Origin: Thermoplasmata archaeon
GTDB lineage: Archaea > Thermoplasmatota > Thermoplasmata > Halarchaeoplasmatales > Halarchaeoplasmataceae
Assembly (NCBI GenBank): GCA_019594305.1
Contig: JAFDTZ010000055.1
Span: 1-13,519 of the forward strand
Reading direction: 5' to 3'
Length of the DNA stretch: 13,519 nt
Positions 7,127-13,519 of this stretch are shown here, piece by piece (position 1 is the stretch's first letter; each line of letters begins with the position of its first letter). A program made the position numbers and the translations under genes. The notes under the pieces are model-generated. The model saw only the letters and a program-made list of their open reading frames with translations, did not search any database and had not been told where the DNA came from.

Positions 7127-7875
7127 ATTATCACTATCGTAATTATCATAGATATAGATATTGCTATCGTGTTTACGGATGATTTACCTATTAAGCCTTT
7201 TTGTTCTAGAGTCGCTCCGAGAATACTGTCCAATTGGCAGCTCATAAATCCCATAACGATCCCTATCAACGGCCATGATGAACGAAGGGTTATGTCGGAC
7301 AGTTGATGGAAAATTATGTAGGCCACGAAGAATGTATATGCAGCTCCCAATAGAGCCCATATCTCACCGTAAAGAGAAATTCCACCGTCTGTACCCGGGG
7401 GAACTCTTTTACCAGTCGTTATTAGATACGCTTTATCAGAGATCATTCCCATCTCGGAGGCCAGTGTGTCCGAGGCCGCACAGGCGATCGAGGTAACGAA
7501 TAAAAATATAGCTAGTTTATTCTCAAGATAACCTAAGCCTAGCAAATTTCTTCCACTGGTGGGATTGTTGAATATAGCAATTACTACGGGCACGATCCCG
7601 TTTGCGAGAACATTGATTGCCCCTCTCTCACCCTTTTTTCCCTCCTGTATACCTTTGGTTTTTTTATAATTGAATTTGTAACGGGTAGCAAGAAAAGCGC
7701 TAACAAGAAATATCAGCAGCAATAGAATCCACAGTACTCCACCCATGATTCCAAGGATTATACCTATAAAAAAAGCGGTGACGGAGCCCCAAATATCAAG
7801 CATACCTCGTATATACGTAATGTATGCAAATAATGAACAAATAATAATTACCAAACATATTTCGAGAATACTCAT
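7108..7875 (-). CDS. DUF92 integral membrane protein (VTE6-like polyprenyl-phosphate kinase family)
   Basis: This multi-spanning protein of 255 residues belongs to PF01940. In plants and cyanobacteria VTE6 is a member and makes phytyl diphosphate from phytyl phosphate. Archaeal members are plausibly involved in salvage of geranylgeranyl or phytyl phosphate for ether lipids, which is inference. Family blocks are GERGAINVLANG (82-93), SDTLASEMG (135-143), TTGKRVPPGTDGGIS (153-167) and QLDSILGATLEQKG (214-227). About six hydrophobic segments are visible: near 5-22, 28-44, 46-64, 118-134, 168-189, and one at the C terminus. Charged conserved residues lie between them. The ATG at 7875 follows a TTTATATT box centred about 28 bases upstream, so the mRNA should be leaderless. 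It is the first gene of the operon with apgM, overlapping it by 19 bases. Confidence 0.9.
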   Translation of the reverse strand: MSILEICLVIIICSLFAYITYIRGMLDIWGSVTAFFIGIILGIMGGVLWILLLLIFLVSAFLATRYKFNYKKTKGIQEGKKGERGAINVLANGIVPVVIAIFNNPTSGRNLLGLGYLENKLAIFLFVTSIACAASDTLASEMGMISDKAYLITTGKRVPPGTDGGISLYGEIWALLGAAYTFFVAYIIFHQLSDITLRSSWPLIGIVMGFMSCQLDSILGATLEQKGLIGKSSVNTIAISISMIITIVIIWLVAY

Positions 7876-7898
7876 TAATCGGTGAAGGATAAGCAGAG

Positions 7899-7908
7899 AA
7901 TATAAATC
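7899..7908. promoter_or_regulatory. Single central TATA box shared by two divergent leaderless genes
   Basis: The 54-base gap between the start codons at 7875 (minus) and 7930 (plus) has one A/T block, GAATATAAAT on plus and ATTTATATT on minus. Its centre is 28 bases from the DUF92 ATG and 27 from the methyltransferase ATG, the normal archaeal TATA-to-start distance. Neither gene has an SD, so both are probably leaderless. The minus-strand reading matches the archaeal consensus better. Confidence 0.6.
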
Positions 7909-7929
7909 TTGTCATGTGTATTACATTGT

Positions 7930-8544
7930 ATGGAAGACGTTAGAAGAGCTGGTAAAACCTTCGATAAAATAGCGGAACACTTTGATAGAACGAGGCAAAG
8001 ACCGTGGAAAGAGGTAGTTGATTTTTTAAAAGATAGTTCAGGTAAGTTACTAGACATGGGTTGTGGGAATGGAAGACATCTAGAAGTGGCAATGAATCTG
8101 AGCTATGATATAGTGGGGCTGGATGCTTCGCGGAAGTTACTTGATATCTCCTTTAAGAGGATTTCCGGTAAAGGACATCTTGTATCCGGAGATGTAAAAA
8201 AACTTCCATTTCTGGATGATAGTTTCGATATTGTACTCTATATAGCTACCATCCATCACCTCAGTGAAGGACGAGTGGAAAGTGTAAGAGAGGCTAGACG
8301 TGTATTGAAACCGGGCGGTCGTATACTGGTTTCCGCATGGGCAAGGGAACAGGACAGATGGGACCTTGAAGGTGATAAAAAAGATCTTATGGTACCGTGG
8401 CATCTTGAAAACGGAAGAGTGGTGGACAGGTATTATCATCTTTACACACTTGATGAACTGACGGAAGATATCGAAAAGGCCGGTATCGAGCTGGTCAACG
8501 CCTTCAATAGTAACAACAATAATTATGTCGAAGGCAGAAAATGA
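7930..8544 (+). CDS. Class I SAM-dependent methyltransferase, Trm9/ALKBH8-like
   Basis: This is a cytoplasmic methyltransferase of 204 residues with a Rossmann-type SAM domain: motif I LLDMGCGNGRHL (40-51), the acidic end of strand 2 at GLD (63-65), GDVKKLPF (87-94), FDIVLYIATIHHL (99-111) and RVLKPGG (124-130). The opening FDKIAEHFDRTRQRPW and the late YYHLYTLDEL (168-177) resemble the Trm9/ALKBH8 methyltransferase group. That group methylates the 5-carboxymethyl side chain of wobble uridine 34 in eukaryotic tRNA. The substrate in this archaeon is therefore a guess; an unassigned small-molecule methyltransferase is the alternative. A TTG at 7909 in frame is rejected as start: it adds seven odd residues and lies directly on the TATA box. 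The ATG at 7930 has no SD and fits leaderless initiation. Confidence 0.88.
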   Translation: MEDVRRAGKTFDKIAEHFDRTRQRPWKEVVDFLKDSSGKLLDMGCGNGRHLEVAMNLSYDIVGLDASRKLLDISFKRISGKGHLVSGDVKKLPFLDDSFDIVLYIATIHHLSEGRVESVREARRVLKPGGRILVSAWAREQDRWDLEGDKKDLMVPWHLENGRVVDRYYHLYTLDELTEDIEKAGIELVNAFNSNNNNYVEGRK

Positions 8545-8566
8545 TATGTGCCTCTGTTGGTTACAC

Positions 8567-8582
8567 GTATAAAACTTATATA
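8567..8582 (+). promoter_or_regulatory. Promoter of the SRP RNA gene
   Basis: TATAAAAC (from about 8569) and then CTTATATA (8575-8582) form a strong A/T element. The second box is centred 26 bases ahead of the predicted RNA 5' end near 8604, the standard archaeal spacing. This placement independently supports the RNA boundary deduced from helix 1. Confidence 0.7.
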
Positions 8583-8603
8583 CCAGGCTATGTTTGTACT
8601 TGT

Positions 8604-8918
8604 CTGCTAGGTCTAACCGGGGCGTTAGGCGTGCCCTTATACACCGAAATCGTCGATATGCGGGGGTGACCACCGGGGACAGCGTAATCACCCCGTGGAT
8701 GAGCCAGATCCTAACGATGAGATTTCGTCCTTCGGGATCGAAGGTGACTTGGGGATCGACCGGAGGGTCGATACCCCTTGTCTTTGCCATGAAAATCGGG
8801 TCAGGCCCGGAAGGGAGCAGCCTTTACATGGACTATCGATGCTCGATGGGTTGCGGGGTCGAGAAGGGATCTGGATCACTCATCAGCGTGGTGAGCGCCA
8901 ACCTCGGCGACCTAGCAT
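8604..8918 (+). ncRNA. ffs: Signal recognition particle 7S RNA (archaeal type)
   Basis: This is the RNA scaffold of the signal recognition particle, which binds SRP19 and SRP54 and targets membrane and secreted proteins to the translocon. Domain IV is unmistakable: helix 8 carries GGTCAGGCCCGGAAGGGAGC, with the GGAA tetraloop at 8809-8812 closed by CCC/GGG, followed by AGCAGCC. Helix 6, the SRP19 site, is GGGGATCGACC-GGAG-GGTCGATACCCC (8751-8777), a GNAR loop with one bulge. The 5' TGCTAGGTC (8605-8613) pairs perfectly with GACCTAGCA (8909-8917), giving helix 1, which archaeal SRP RNAs have. CTAAC/GTTAG (8613-8617, 8624-8628) is a candidate Alu-domain hairpin. The length of about 315 bases is normal. 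Open frames crossing it are accidental. Confidence 0.97.
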
Positions 8919-8930
8919 TTTCTTATTTAT
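8916..8930 (+). terminator. T-rich stretch ending the SRP RNA transcript
   Basis: CATTTTCTTATTTAT follows the closing strand of helix 1. Archaeal RNA polymerase commonly stops in such T tracts. It overlaps the last codons of the convergent transporter gene, so it may act on the plus strand only. Confidence 0.45.
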
Positions 8931-9796
8931 CTATACCTTGTAGAAAGGTAGATGCCCAACAGTGTTATGGCAGCACCTATAACCGTGAGAAAAGGCGGGG
9001 TTTCCGAGAGGATTATGAAGGCAAGGACGGATGCACAAATAGGTTCTCCCAGCAGGGTGGTGGAGACCTGTCTTGCATCCAGATACTTTAGGACCCAGTT
9101 ATACAGTGTATGGCCGAAAATGGTCGGTATCAACGCAAGGGCAAAGAAAAGAATGTATTCTCCGGAGGGATATACTTTAAAAGGTGTGGAAAAGCCCAGG
9201 GAAAATACGGCCAAGAATATTGTTGAAGTGAAGTAGACTATGAAGGCATAAGGGACTAGAGATATTTTTCTTCTAACCTCTCTACCCCTGATCAAATATC
9301 CCGCTACGGCGAGCATGCCGATTATTGCGAGTATATCTCCTATGATAGACCATCGGGCAGCGGTGTAACTTGAGAAAGTCATAATTGTAATGCCCACGAG
9401 GGCAAAAAGGATGGAAAAATAGGCCCCTCGCGGCGTTCTCTCGTTGAGATACCACCCTGATACCCAGGCCACCACGATAGGATGGGCCGATACAAGAACA
9501 ACTGACGAGGCAACGGAGGTGTAGCTTAGAGAAGTGATCCATGCTGCGAAATGGACGCTCAAGAATAGTCCTGAGGTGATCAACAGGAACCATTCTCTTT
9601 TGTTTAATTTTTTTATTTCGTTAATGTAAGACGGTAAAAAAGGCAAGAGCAGTATAGATGAAAATAACATCCTGTAAAATGCGATAGATATGGGGTGAGA
9701 ATCCGATAATCGAATAATTATAGCTGCAAAAGAAACTGAAAATACAGCGATCGGCAGAGCGATTTTTGGGTTTTCTATGACTTTCGAGTGCACCAT
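8927..9796 (-). CDS. EamA/DMT-superfamily membrane transporter
   Basis: This predicted inner-membrane permease of 289 residues belongs to the drug/metabolite transporter superfamily. The substrate is unknown; amino acids, nucleosides or other small metabolites are typical. It has about ten hydrophobic helices in two EamA repeats. The first runs from ALPIAVFSVSFAAIIIRL to the segment ending near NERTPRGAY. The second starts at IIGDILAIIGMLAVAGYLI and ends with LLGEPICASVLAFIILSE and a last helix. The E-P near the end of the second repeat is typical. The frame is open upstream to 10174, but that extension lies antisense to the receiver domain and is not EamA-like. The ATG at 9796 starts the family domain and has an A/T box about 30 bases upstream. 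Convergent with the SRP RNA gene. Confidence 0.9.
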   Translation of the reverse strand: MVHSKVIENPKIALPIAVFSVSFAAIIIRLSDSHPISIAFYRMLFSSILLLPFLPSYINEIKKLNKREWFLLITSGLFLSVHFAAWITSLSYTSVASSVVLVSAHPIVVAWVSGWYLNERTPRGAYFSILFALVGITIMTFSSYTAARWSIIGDILAIIGMLAVAGYLIRGREVRRKISLVPYAFIVYFTSTIFLAVFSLGFSTPFKVYPSGEYILFFALALIPTIFGHTLYNWVLKYLDARQVSTTLLGEPICASVLAFIILSETPPFLTVIGAAITLLGIYLSTRYR

Positions 9797-9920
9797 GATG
9801 TCTTCATGATAATTTAGGATAATAAGTAAGTTTTTCTGCAATCCTACCGATAGTATTAAAAAGACGATTAACCATATCTGTTCAAGGTGAAGGAAAAAAT
9901 GAGAAAAAAGAGGGACAATC
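9797..9920. promoter_or_regulatory. Divergent promoter region of transporter and sensory protein
   Basis: These 124 bases separate two divergent genes. On the minus strand, CTTACTTATT (9821-9830) lies about 30 bases ahead of the transporter ATG, fitting a leaderless start. On the plus strand, TATTAAAAA (9854-9862) would start a transcript near 9885, giving a leader of about 36 bases that contains the SD at 9910-9914 (GAGGG, six bases before the ATG). An ATG at 9899 reads only a short frame that closes quickly. Confidence 0.5.
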
Positions 9921-11912
9921 ATGAAGAGAGATATGAAAATATTGATAATCGACGATAACCCCGACGATAGAGCACTCGCTATCAGGGAACTTAGACGAGA
10001 ATTCCCTAACATCGAAGTTGATGAAGTTAAAGATGCTGATGAATTTATAACGGCTCTGAATAAAGGTGAATTCGATCTTGTCATAACAGATTTCAATATC
10101 AGATGGACGGATGGTTTGAATGTGTTGGAAAAGGTGAAGAATAAATATCCGGACTGTCCGGTTATTATGTTCACAGGAACGGGTAGTGAGGAGATCGTCG
10201 TTCAAGCAATGAAAGGTGGGCTTGATGATTATGTGGTTAAGACCACGACACACTTCGTCAGGCTACCGGCATCAGTTCGTTCGGTTTTCAAATCGAGAGA
10301 AGAAAGGTTCGCTAGACAGAGGGCTGAAGAGTTGTACGAAAGATTGTTCGAGAACATACCTATCGGACTGTACTCCGTGAAACCTAACGGTGAGATCATC
10401 GCAATAAATCAAGCTCTTGTGGATATGCTAAAATATCCAAATCGGGAAAGTCTTATGAATATAAACGCCGAGGAAGCCTTCGCTGATCCGGAAGAGCGTG
10501 ATATTTGGTTAAAACTATTGATGGATAAAGGTACGGTTACAGGCTATGAGAACGATCTAAAATCCTACGATGGAAAGATTATATGTGTTATTGAGAACGC
10601 ACATGTAATCCGCGACGAAGAAGGTGAGGTTGCATTTATCGAAGGTAGTATAATTGATATTACCGAAAGGAAAATGATGCGAAGGGAGTTAAAAATAACG
10701 AAGAAAAAGGTCGAACAGTTACATACAACAGCTAATATACTGGATAACTGTGAAACGGAATATGATGTGTACGAACACGTATTAGAAGCTGCAAAGGATA
10801 TATTAGGATTCGACTCGTCTAGCATATTGATTTACGACGGGGATGATCTAGTCATACGTAAAAGTTCTAACAAGGAACTTAAGGTAGGTACACGAAACCC
10901 AAAGGATAGGGGAGTAGCCGGAAAAACTTTCAAAGAGAATAAAACATTTTTGATATATGATTTAAGAGAATGGCCGGAAGCTAAACCCGCTAAAAAAGAA
11001 TACCGGTCTGCAGTCTCCGCACCTATAGGTGATATAGGTGTGTTCCAGGTAATATCCAATGCGGTGGGATATTTTGACGAATATGATAAGGATCTTGTAG
11101 ATATACTTGTATCCCATACCTTTGAAGCTCTACGACGTATTCGATACGAAGAAGAGTTGAAAGAAAGTGAAAAACTATATAGAAGCGCAATCGAAAATTC
11201 AGGGACTGCGATGGCGGTTCTCGAAGAGGACATGACCTCTTCGATGGTTAATAAAGGGATGGAAAATTTAACGGGATATACCAGGGAAGAGTTATTAGGA
11301 AAAATTAAGTGGCCCAGATTTGTAGTAGAAGAAGATCTGGAACGGATGAAAAAATTCCATAAAATGAGACGGGAAGATCCGAGTTCTGCACCTCCGAACT
11401 ACACTTTCAAGTTCATCAATCGCTACGGAGATACCAAGAATATGCTGATAAATGTGTCTATGATTCCAGGCACAAAGAAAAGCATATTGTCGCTACTGGA
11501 TATCACACACAATCTAAAAACGTTAAAGTCCTTTGAGGAGAGCCAGGAGATGTTCAGAATTGCCTTTGAACACACCGATCAAGGAATGGCTATATTGAAC
11601 ACGGATGGTACAATATTGGAGGTCAATAGCGCATTATGTAACATCATCGGTATAAAGGATAATGAGCTTACCAATAGAGATATTACGGAGCTAATCTCCA
11701 AGAAAGAACAAAAATTATACAAAGATGAATTAAAGGAGATGGCCGCAGGGGAAAGAAATACTTGGGAAGCAGATTTATCATTGGTCGGAAAGGACGAAAA
11801 ATTGTTCAAAGCATACATCAATATATCAACGGTAATGGATTATGACGGGAATGCGAGGCTTATGCTTGCTTTCATACGGAAACAATCTACCAATGAGAGC
11901 GGTAAAGGTTGA
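9921..11912 (+). CDS. Receiver-PAS-GAF-PAS-PAS sensory protein without kinase or output domain
   Basis: This cytoplasmic signal-transduction protein has 663 residues. A receiver domain (1-125) has the full phosphorylation site: D11 and D12, phospho-acceptor D57 (ITDFN), T85 (MFTGTG) and K107. It is followed by PAS 1 (about 138-250, ending DITER), a short helical linker, GAF (about 270-408), PAS 2 (about 415-530, ending LLDITH) and PAS 3 (about 540-655). No HisKA, HATPase, GGDEF or DNA-binding segment is visible; the protein simply ends after PAS 3. It must therefore be phosphorylated by a separate histidine kinase and act by contact. There are no membrane segments. The SD GAGGG six bases upstream supports the ATG at 9921; Met5 is a second possibility. 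The STAND ATPase starts six bases after its stop, so a functional pair is likely. It is AT-rich compared with the protease. Confidence 0.93.
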   Translation: MKRDMKILIIDDNPDDRALAIRELRREFPNIEVDEVKDADEFITALNKGEFDLVITDFNIRWTDGLNVLEKVKNKYPDCPVIMFTGTGSEEIVVQAMKGGLDDYVVKTTTHFVRLPASVRSVFKSREERFARQRAEELYERLFENIPIGLYSVKPNGEIIAINQALVDMLKYPNRESLMNINAEEAFADPEERDIWLKLLMDKGTVTGYENDLKSYDGKIICVIENAHVIRDEEGEVAFIEGSIIDITERKMMRRELKITKKKVEQLHTTANILDNCETEYDVYEHVLEAAKDILGFDSSSILIYDGDDLVIRKSSNKELKVGTRNPKDRGVAGKTFKENKTFLIYDLREWPEAKPAKKEYRSAVSAPIGDIGVFQVISNAVGYFDEYDKDLVDILVSHTFEALRRIRYEEELKESEKLYRSAIENSGTAMAVLEEDMTSSMVNKGMENLTGYTREELLGKIKWPRFVVEEDLERMKKFHKMRREDPSSAPPNYTFKFINRYGDTKNMLINVSMIPGTKKSILSLLDITHNLKTLKSFEESQEMFRIAFEHTDQGMAILNTDGTILEVNSALCNIIGIKDNELTNRDITELISKKEQKLYKDELKEMAAGERNTWEADLSLVGKDEKLFKAYINISTVMDYDGNARLMLAFIRKQSTNESGKG

Positions 11913-11918
11913 TGCTCA

Positions 11919-13451
11919 ATGGAAGGAAATAAAAACATTGTTCGGGATGGATCACCGGAAGATGGACTTATAGACAGAAAAGAAGAATTTATCGCATTAA
12001 AAGAAAGCATCGACCTGTTAGAAACCGAAAGAAAGGGAAACGTCGTAATAGTGTACGGCGAGGCCGGGGTAGGAAAAACCTTTCTAGTAAGGAGTTTAAA
12101 GGATTATATAGAGGCTAAGGGTTTCAACTGGTTGGAATGTATATGTGTATCAAGAGATTCAGAACCGTTCAGTCCATTAAAAGAAAGTTTCAGCTTTTTT
12201 GCAGAACAACGAGAAAGACCCTATTTGAATCTTCCAATCAGTATTAGAATGCTTCATGGTAAAAGTGAATTTGCTGATCTAGATGAGGTTTTTAACAAAT
12301 CGAACAGAACAATCCAGAGAGCCATGGATTTCGTCGAAGACATAACACATACAACACCCATGGTAATATTTATTGAGGATATTCATTTGGCTGATAAATA
12401 TACTCTATTATTCATAAGGTATCTTTCAGTAAATATCGATAATTATAATCTATTATTGATATGTTCATACCGGCCGGAAGATGCTACAGACAACGACTTC
12501 CTTAAGGAAACAATGAATTTTATGTATCATAGAAAAATGTATAACGAAATACATTTGAAACCCTTCGGGATAGACCATACCCGTTCCTTGATATCTTCCG
12601 TCACCGGAGTTGATCCTCCCGGTTATTTTGTAGAACTTATTCATCAAAGTACCGATGGGAATCCGCTATTTATGGTTGAAACATTGAAATCCATGTTATT
12701 TAATAACATCATAAATCCCGCAGAGGATAGATACATCTCGGAGATGGATAAAATAGAATGGCCCCCAGTAGTAAGATACACGGTTGAAAGGAAAATATCT
12801 AGGTTGGATGACCCGACTAAAAACTTTTTACAGTACATAAGCGTGTTAAGTTCAGATTTTTCTTTTTCGTTGATCGCTGAATACGTTAACATGGATGAAA
12901 TGGATGTTTTAGATATAATTGACAAACTACTAGACACTGATATATTAAAAGAGACGGACAAGTCGGAAATGTACCGGTTCTCACATCGGGCGGTAAAGGA
13001 CATTTTATTAGAAAATCAAAGTTCGAACAAAAGGCGATTATTACACAAAAAGGCTGTGGAAGCCATAAAGACATGTTATAAAGATGATTTAGCTGAGCAT
13101 TATGATATTCTAGGATATCACTATATGTCTGCAGGGCTTTATGATAAAGGTCTTGAATATTATCACAAAGCTGCACGAAAATATGAAGATGATAATAAGC
13201 TGGAAAAAGCCATCGATAATTATCTAAATATGGATAGTTTAATACAGAAGTATGGAATTAGTGAAATAGATGTTGGAGATCATTTAGAAAGAGCTGGAGA
13301 GCTATCGTATAAAAAGGGCCGTGTTCTTATAGGTGAGGGCGAAATTGAAAAAGGTCGGGAATACATTGAGAGGGCGATGAATCTATTCGAAAGAGCTGGA
13401 ATAGAGGGTCGGATGGGTGAATGCAGAACATATCTTAAGGACATCGTTTGA
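11919..13451 (+). CDS. STAND-type AAA ATPase with TPR-like repeats
   Basis: This predicted cytoplasmic signalling NTPase has 510 residues and is of the AAA_16/MalT-like kind, which switches by nucleotide-dependent oligomerisation. It has Walker A GEAGVGKT (47-54, Lys53), Walker B VIFIEDIH (149-156), a sensor strand LLLICSYRPED (178-188), GNPLFMVETL (248-257) and the winged-helix-like block FSHRAVKDILLE (354-365), which is typical of LuxR- and cyclase-linked STAND proteins. TPR-like helices follow at about 391-440 and 455-500, a usual ligand or partner surface. No HTH, cyclase, kinase or other effector is present, and the reading frame ends without sign of truncation nearby. It starts six bases after the sensory protein, with a weak AGGT nine bases ahead, so the two are co-transcribed. 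It could instead be a fragment of a longer ancestral protein. Confidence 0.9.
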   Translation: MEGNKNIVRDGSPEDGLIDRKEEFIALKESIDLLETERKGNVVIVYGEAGVGKTFLVRSLKDYIEAKGFNWLECICVSRDSEPFSPLKESFSFFAEQRERPYLNLPISIRMLHGKSEFADLDEVFNKSNRTIQRAMDFVEDITHTTPMVIFIEDIHLADKYTLLFIRYLSVNIDNYNLLLICSYRPEDATDNDFLKETMNFMYHRKMYNEIHLKPFGIDHTRSLISSVTGVDPPGYFVELIHQSTDGNPLFMVETLKSMLFNNIINPAEDRYISEMDKIEWPPVVRYTVERKISRLDDPTKNFLQYISVLSSDFSFSLIAEYVNMDEMDVLDIIDKLLDTDILKETDKSEMYRFSHRAVKDILLENQSSNKRRLLHKKAVEAIKTCYKDDLAEHYDILGYHYMSAGLYDKGLEYYHKAARKYEDDNKLEKAIDNYLNMDSLIQKYGISEIDVGDHLERAGELSYKKGRVLIGEGEIEKGREYIERAMNLFERAGIEGRMGECRTYLKDIV

Positions 13452-13469
13452 ATGCCCCTGTTGCATGTA

Positions 13470-13482
13470 AAATATTTATAAG
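13470..13482 (+). promoter_or_regulatory. Probable TATA box for a gene beyond the window
   Basis: AAATATTTATAAG lies just after the ATPase stop. It would start transcription near 13502-13505, but no start codon follows before the window ends. The final 68 bases contain no other recognisable element. Confidence 0.45.
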
Positions 13483-13519
13483 AGATGCGTCATTCACCTC
13501 TAAGTTTAACTCACACTAA

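Noticed and set aside
7909..7929. TTG start upstream of the methyltransferase
   Set aside because: It overlaps the TATA region, has no SD, and the ATG at 7930 is at the right distance for leaderless initiation.
8594..9091. Open frame of 165 codons on the plus strand, and shorter ones on both strands near 8690-8940
   Set aside because: The region is the SRP RNA, with paired helices 1, 6 and 8. The reading frames have no protein character and continue antisense into the transporter.
9797..10174. Long N-terminal extension of the transporter frame
   Set aside because: The extra 126 residues lie antisense to the receiver domain, are Ser/Ile-rich without EamA character, and the promoter-like box sits just ahead of the ATG at 9796.
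13455..13482. Short frame starting at an ATG just after the ATPase stop, considered as a continuation of the ATPase
   Set aside because: It closes after nine codons and covers the TATA-like element, so it gives no sign of a frameshifted C-terminal domain.
1..13519. CRISPR arrays, tRNA genes, insertion sequences, prophage or toxin-antitoxin genes
   Set aside because: I looked for regularly spaced direct repeats, cloverleaf ends, transposase motifs and small paired genes and saw none that could be supported.

Overview
The window is archaeal and looks euryarchaeal. The evidence is a 7S SRP RNA of archaeal type (terminal helix 1, a GNAR-looped helix 6 and the domain IV helix 8 core), an archaeal-type cofactor-independent phosphoglycerate mutase, an archaeal adenosine-specific kinase, TATA boxes about 26-28 bases ahead of start points, and several apparently leaderless genes. 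The large modular secreted subtilase and the zinc-ribbon membrane protein resemble those of sediment Thermoplasmata. That placement is an inference from gene style, not a phylogeny.

Layout. Positions 1-3810 (minus strand) hold most of a very large exported S8 (KP-43-like) protease whose 3' end lies outside the window. A 232-base divergent control region (3811-4042), rich in palindromes, separates it from a plus-strand cluster of three tightly packed genes: a glycosylation-prone membrane protein with two cytoplasmic zinc ribbons (4043-4996), a VanZ-family membrane protein (5001-5405) and an adenosine-specific kinase (5412-5903). Two bases further on, a minus-strand pair converges on this cluster: DUF92 membrane protein (7108-7875) and apgM (5906-7126), overlapping by 19 bases. 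One A/T box at 7899-7908 lies midway between the DUF92 start and the start of a Trm9-like methyltransferase (7930-8544). The SRP RNA gene (8604-8918) follows with its own TATA box and runs into the 3' end of a convergent EamA/DMT transporter (8927-9796, minus).

The last third (9921-13451) is an AT-rich two-gene plus-strand unit. The first gene is a receiver-PAS-GAF-PAS-PAS sensory protein with no kinase or DNA-binding output. The second is a STAND-type ATPase with TPR-like repeats and no visible effector domain. Their adjacency suggests a split signalling system. The window ends in a probable promoter for the next gene.

There is no CRISPR array, tRNA, insertion sequence or phage gene. The regions most worth following up are the sensor/ATPase pair, the protease control region with its repeated ATTTGTA elements, the modular protease tail, and the shared-TATA leaderless promoter.
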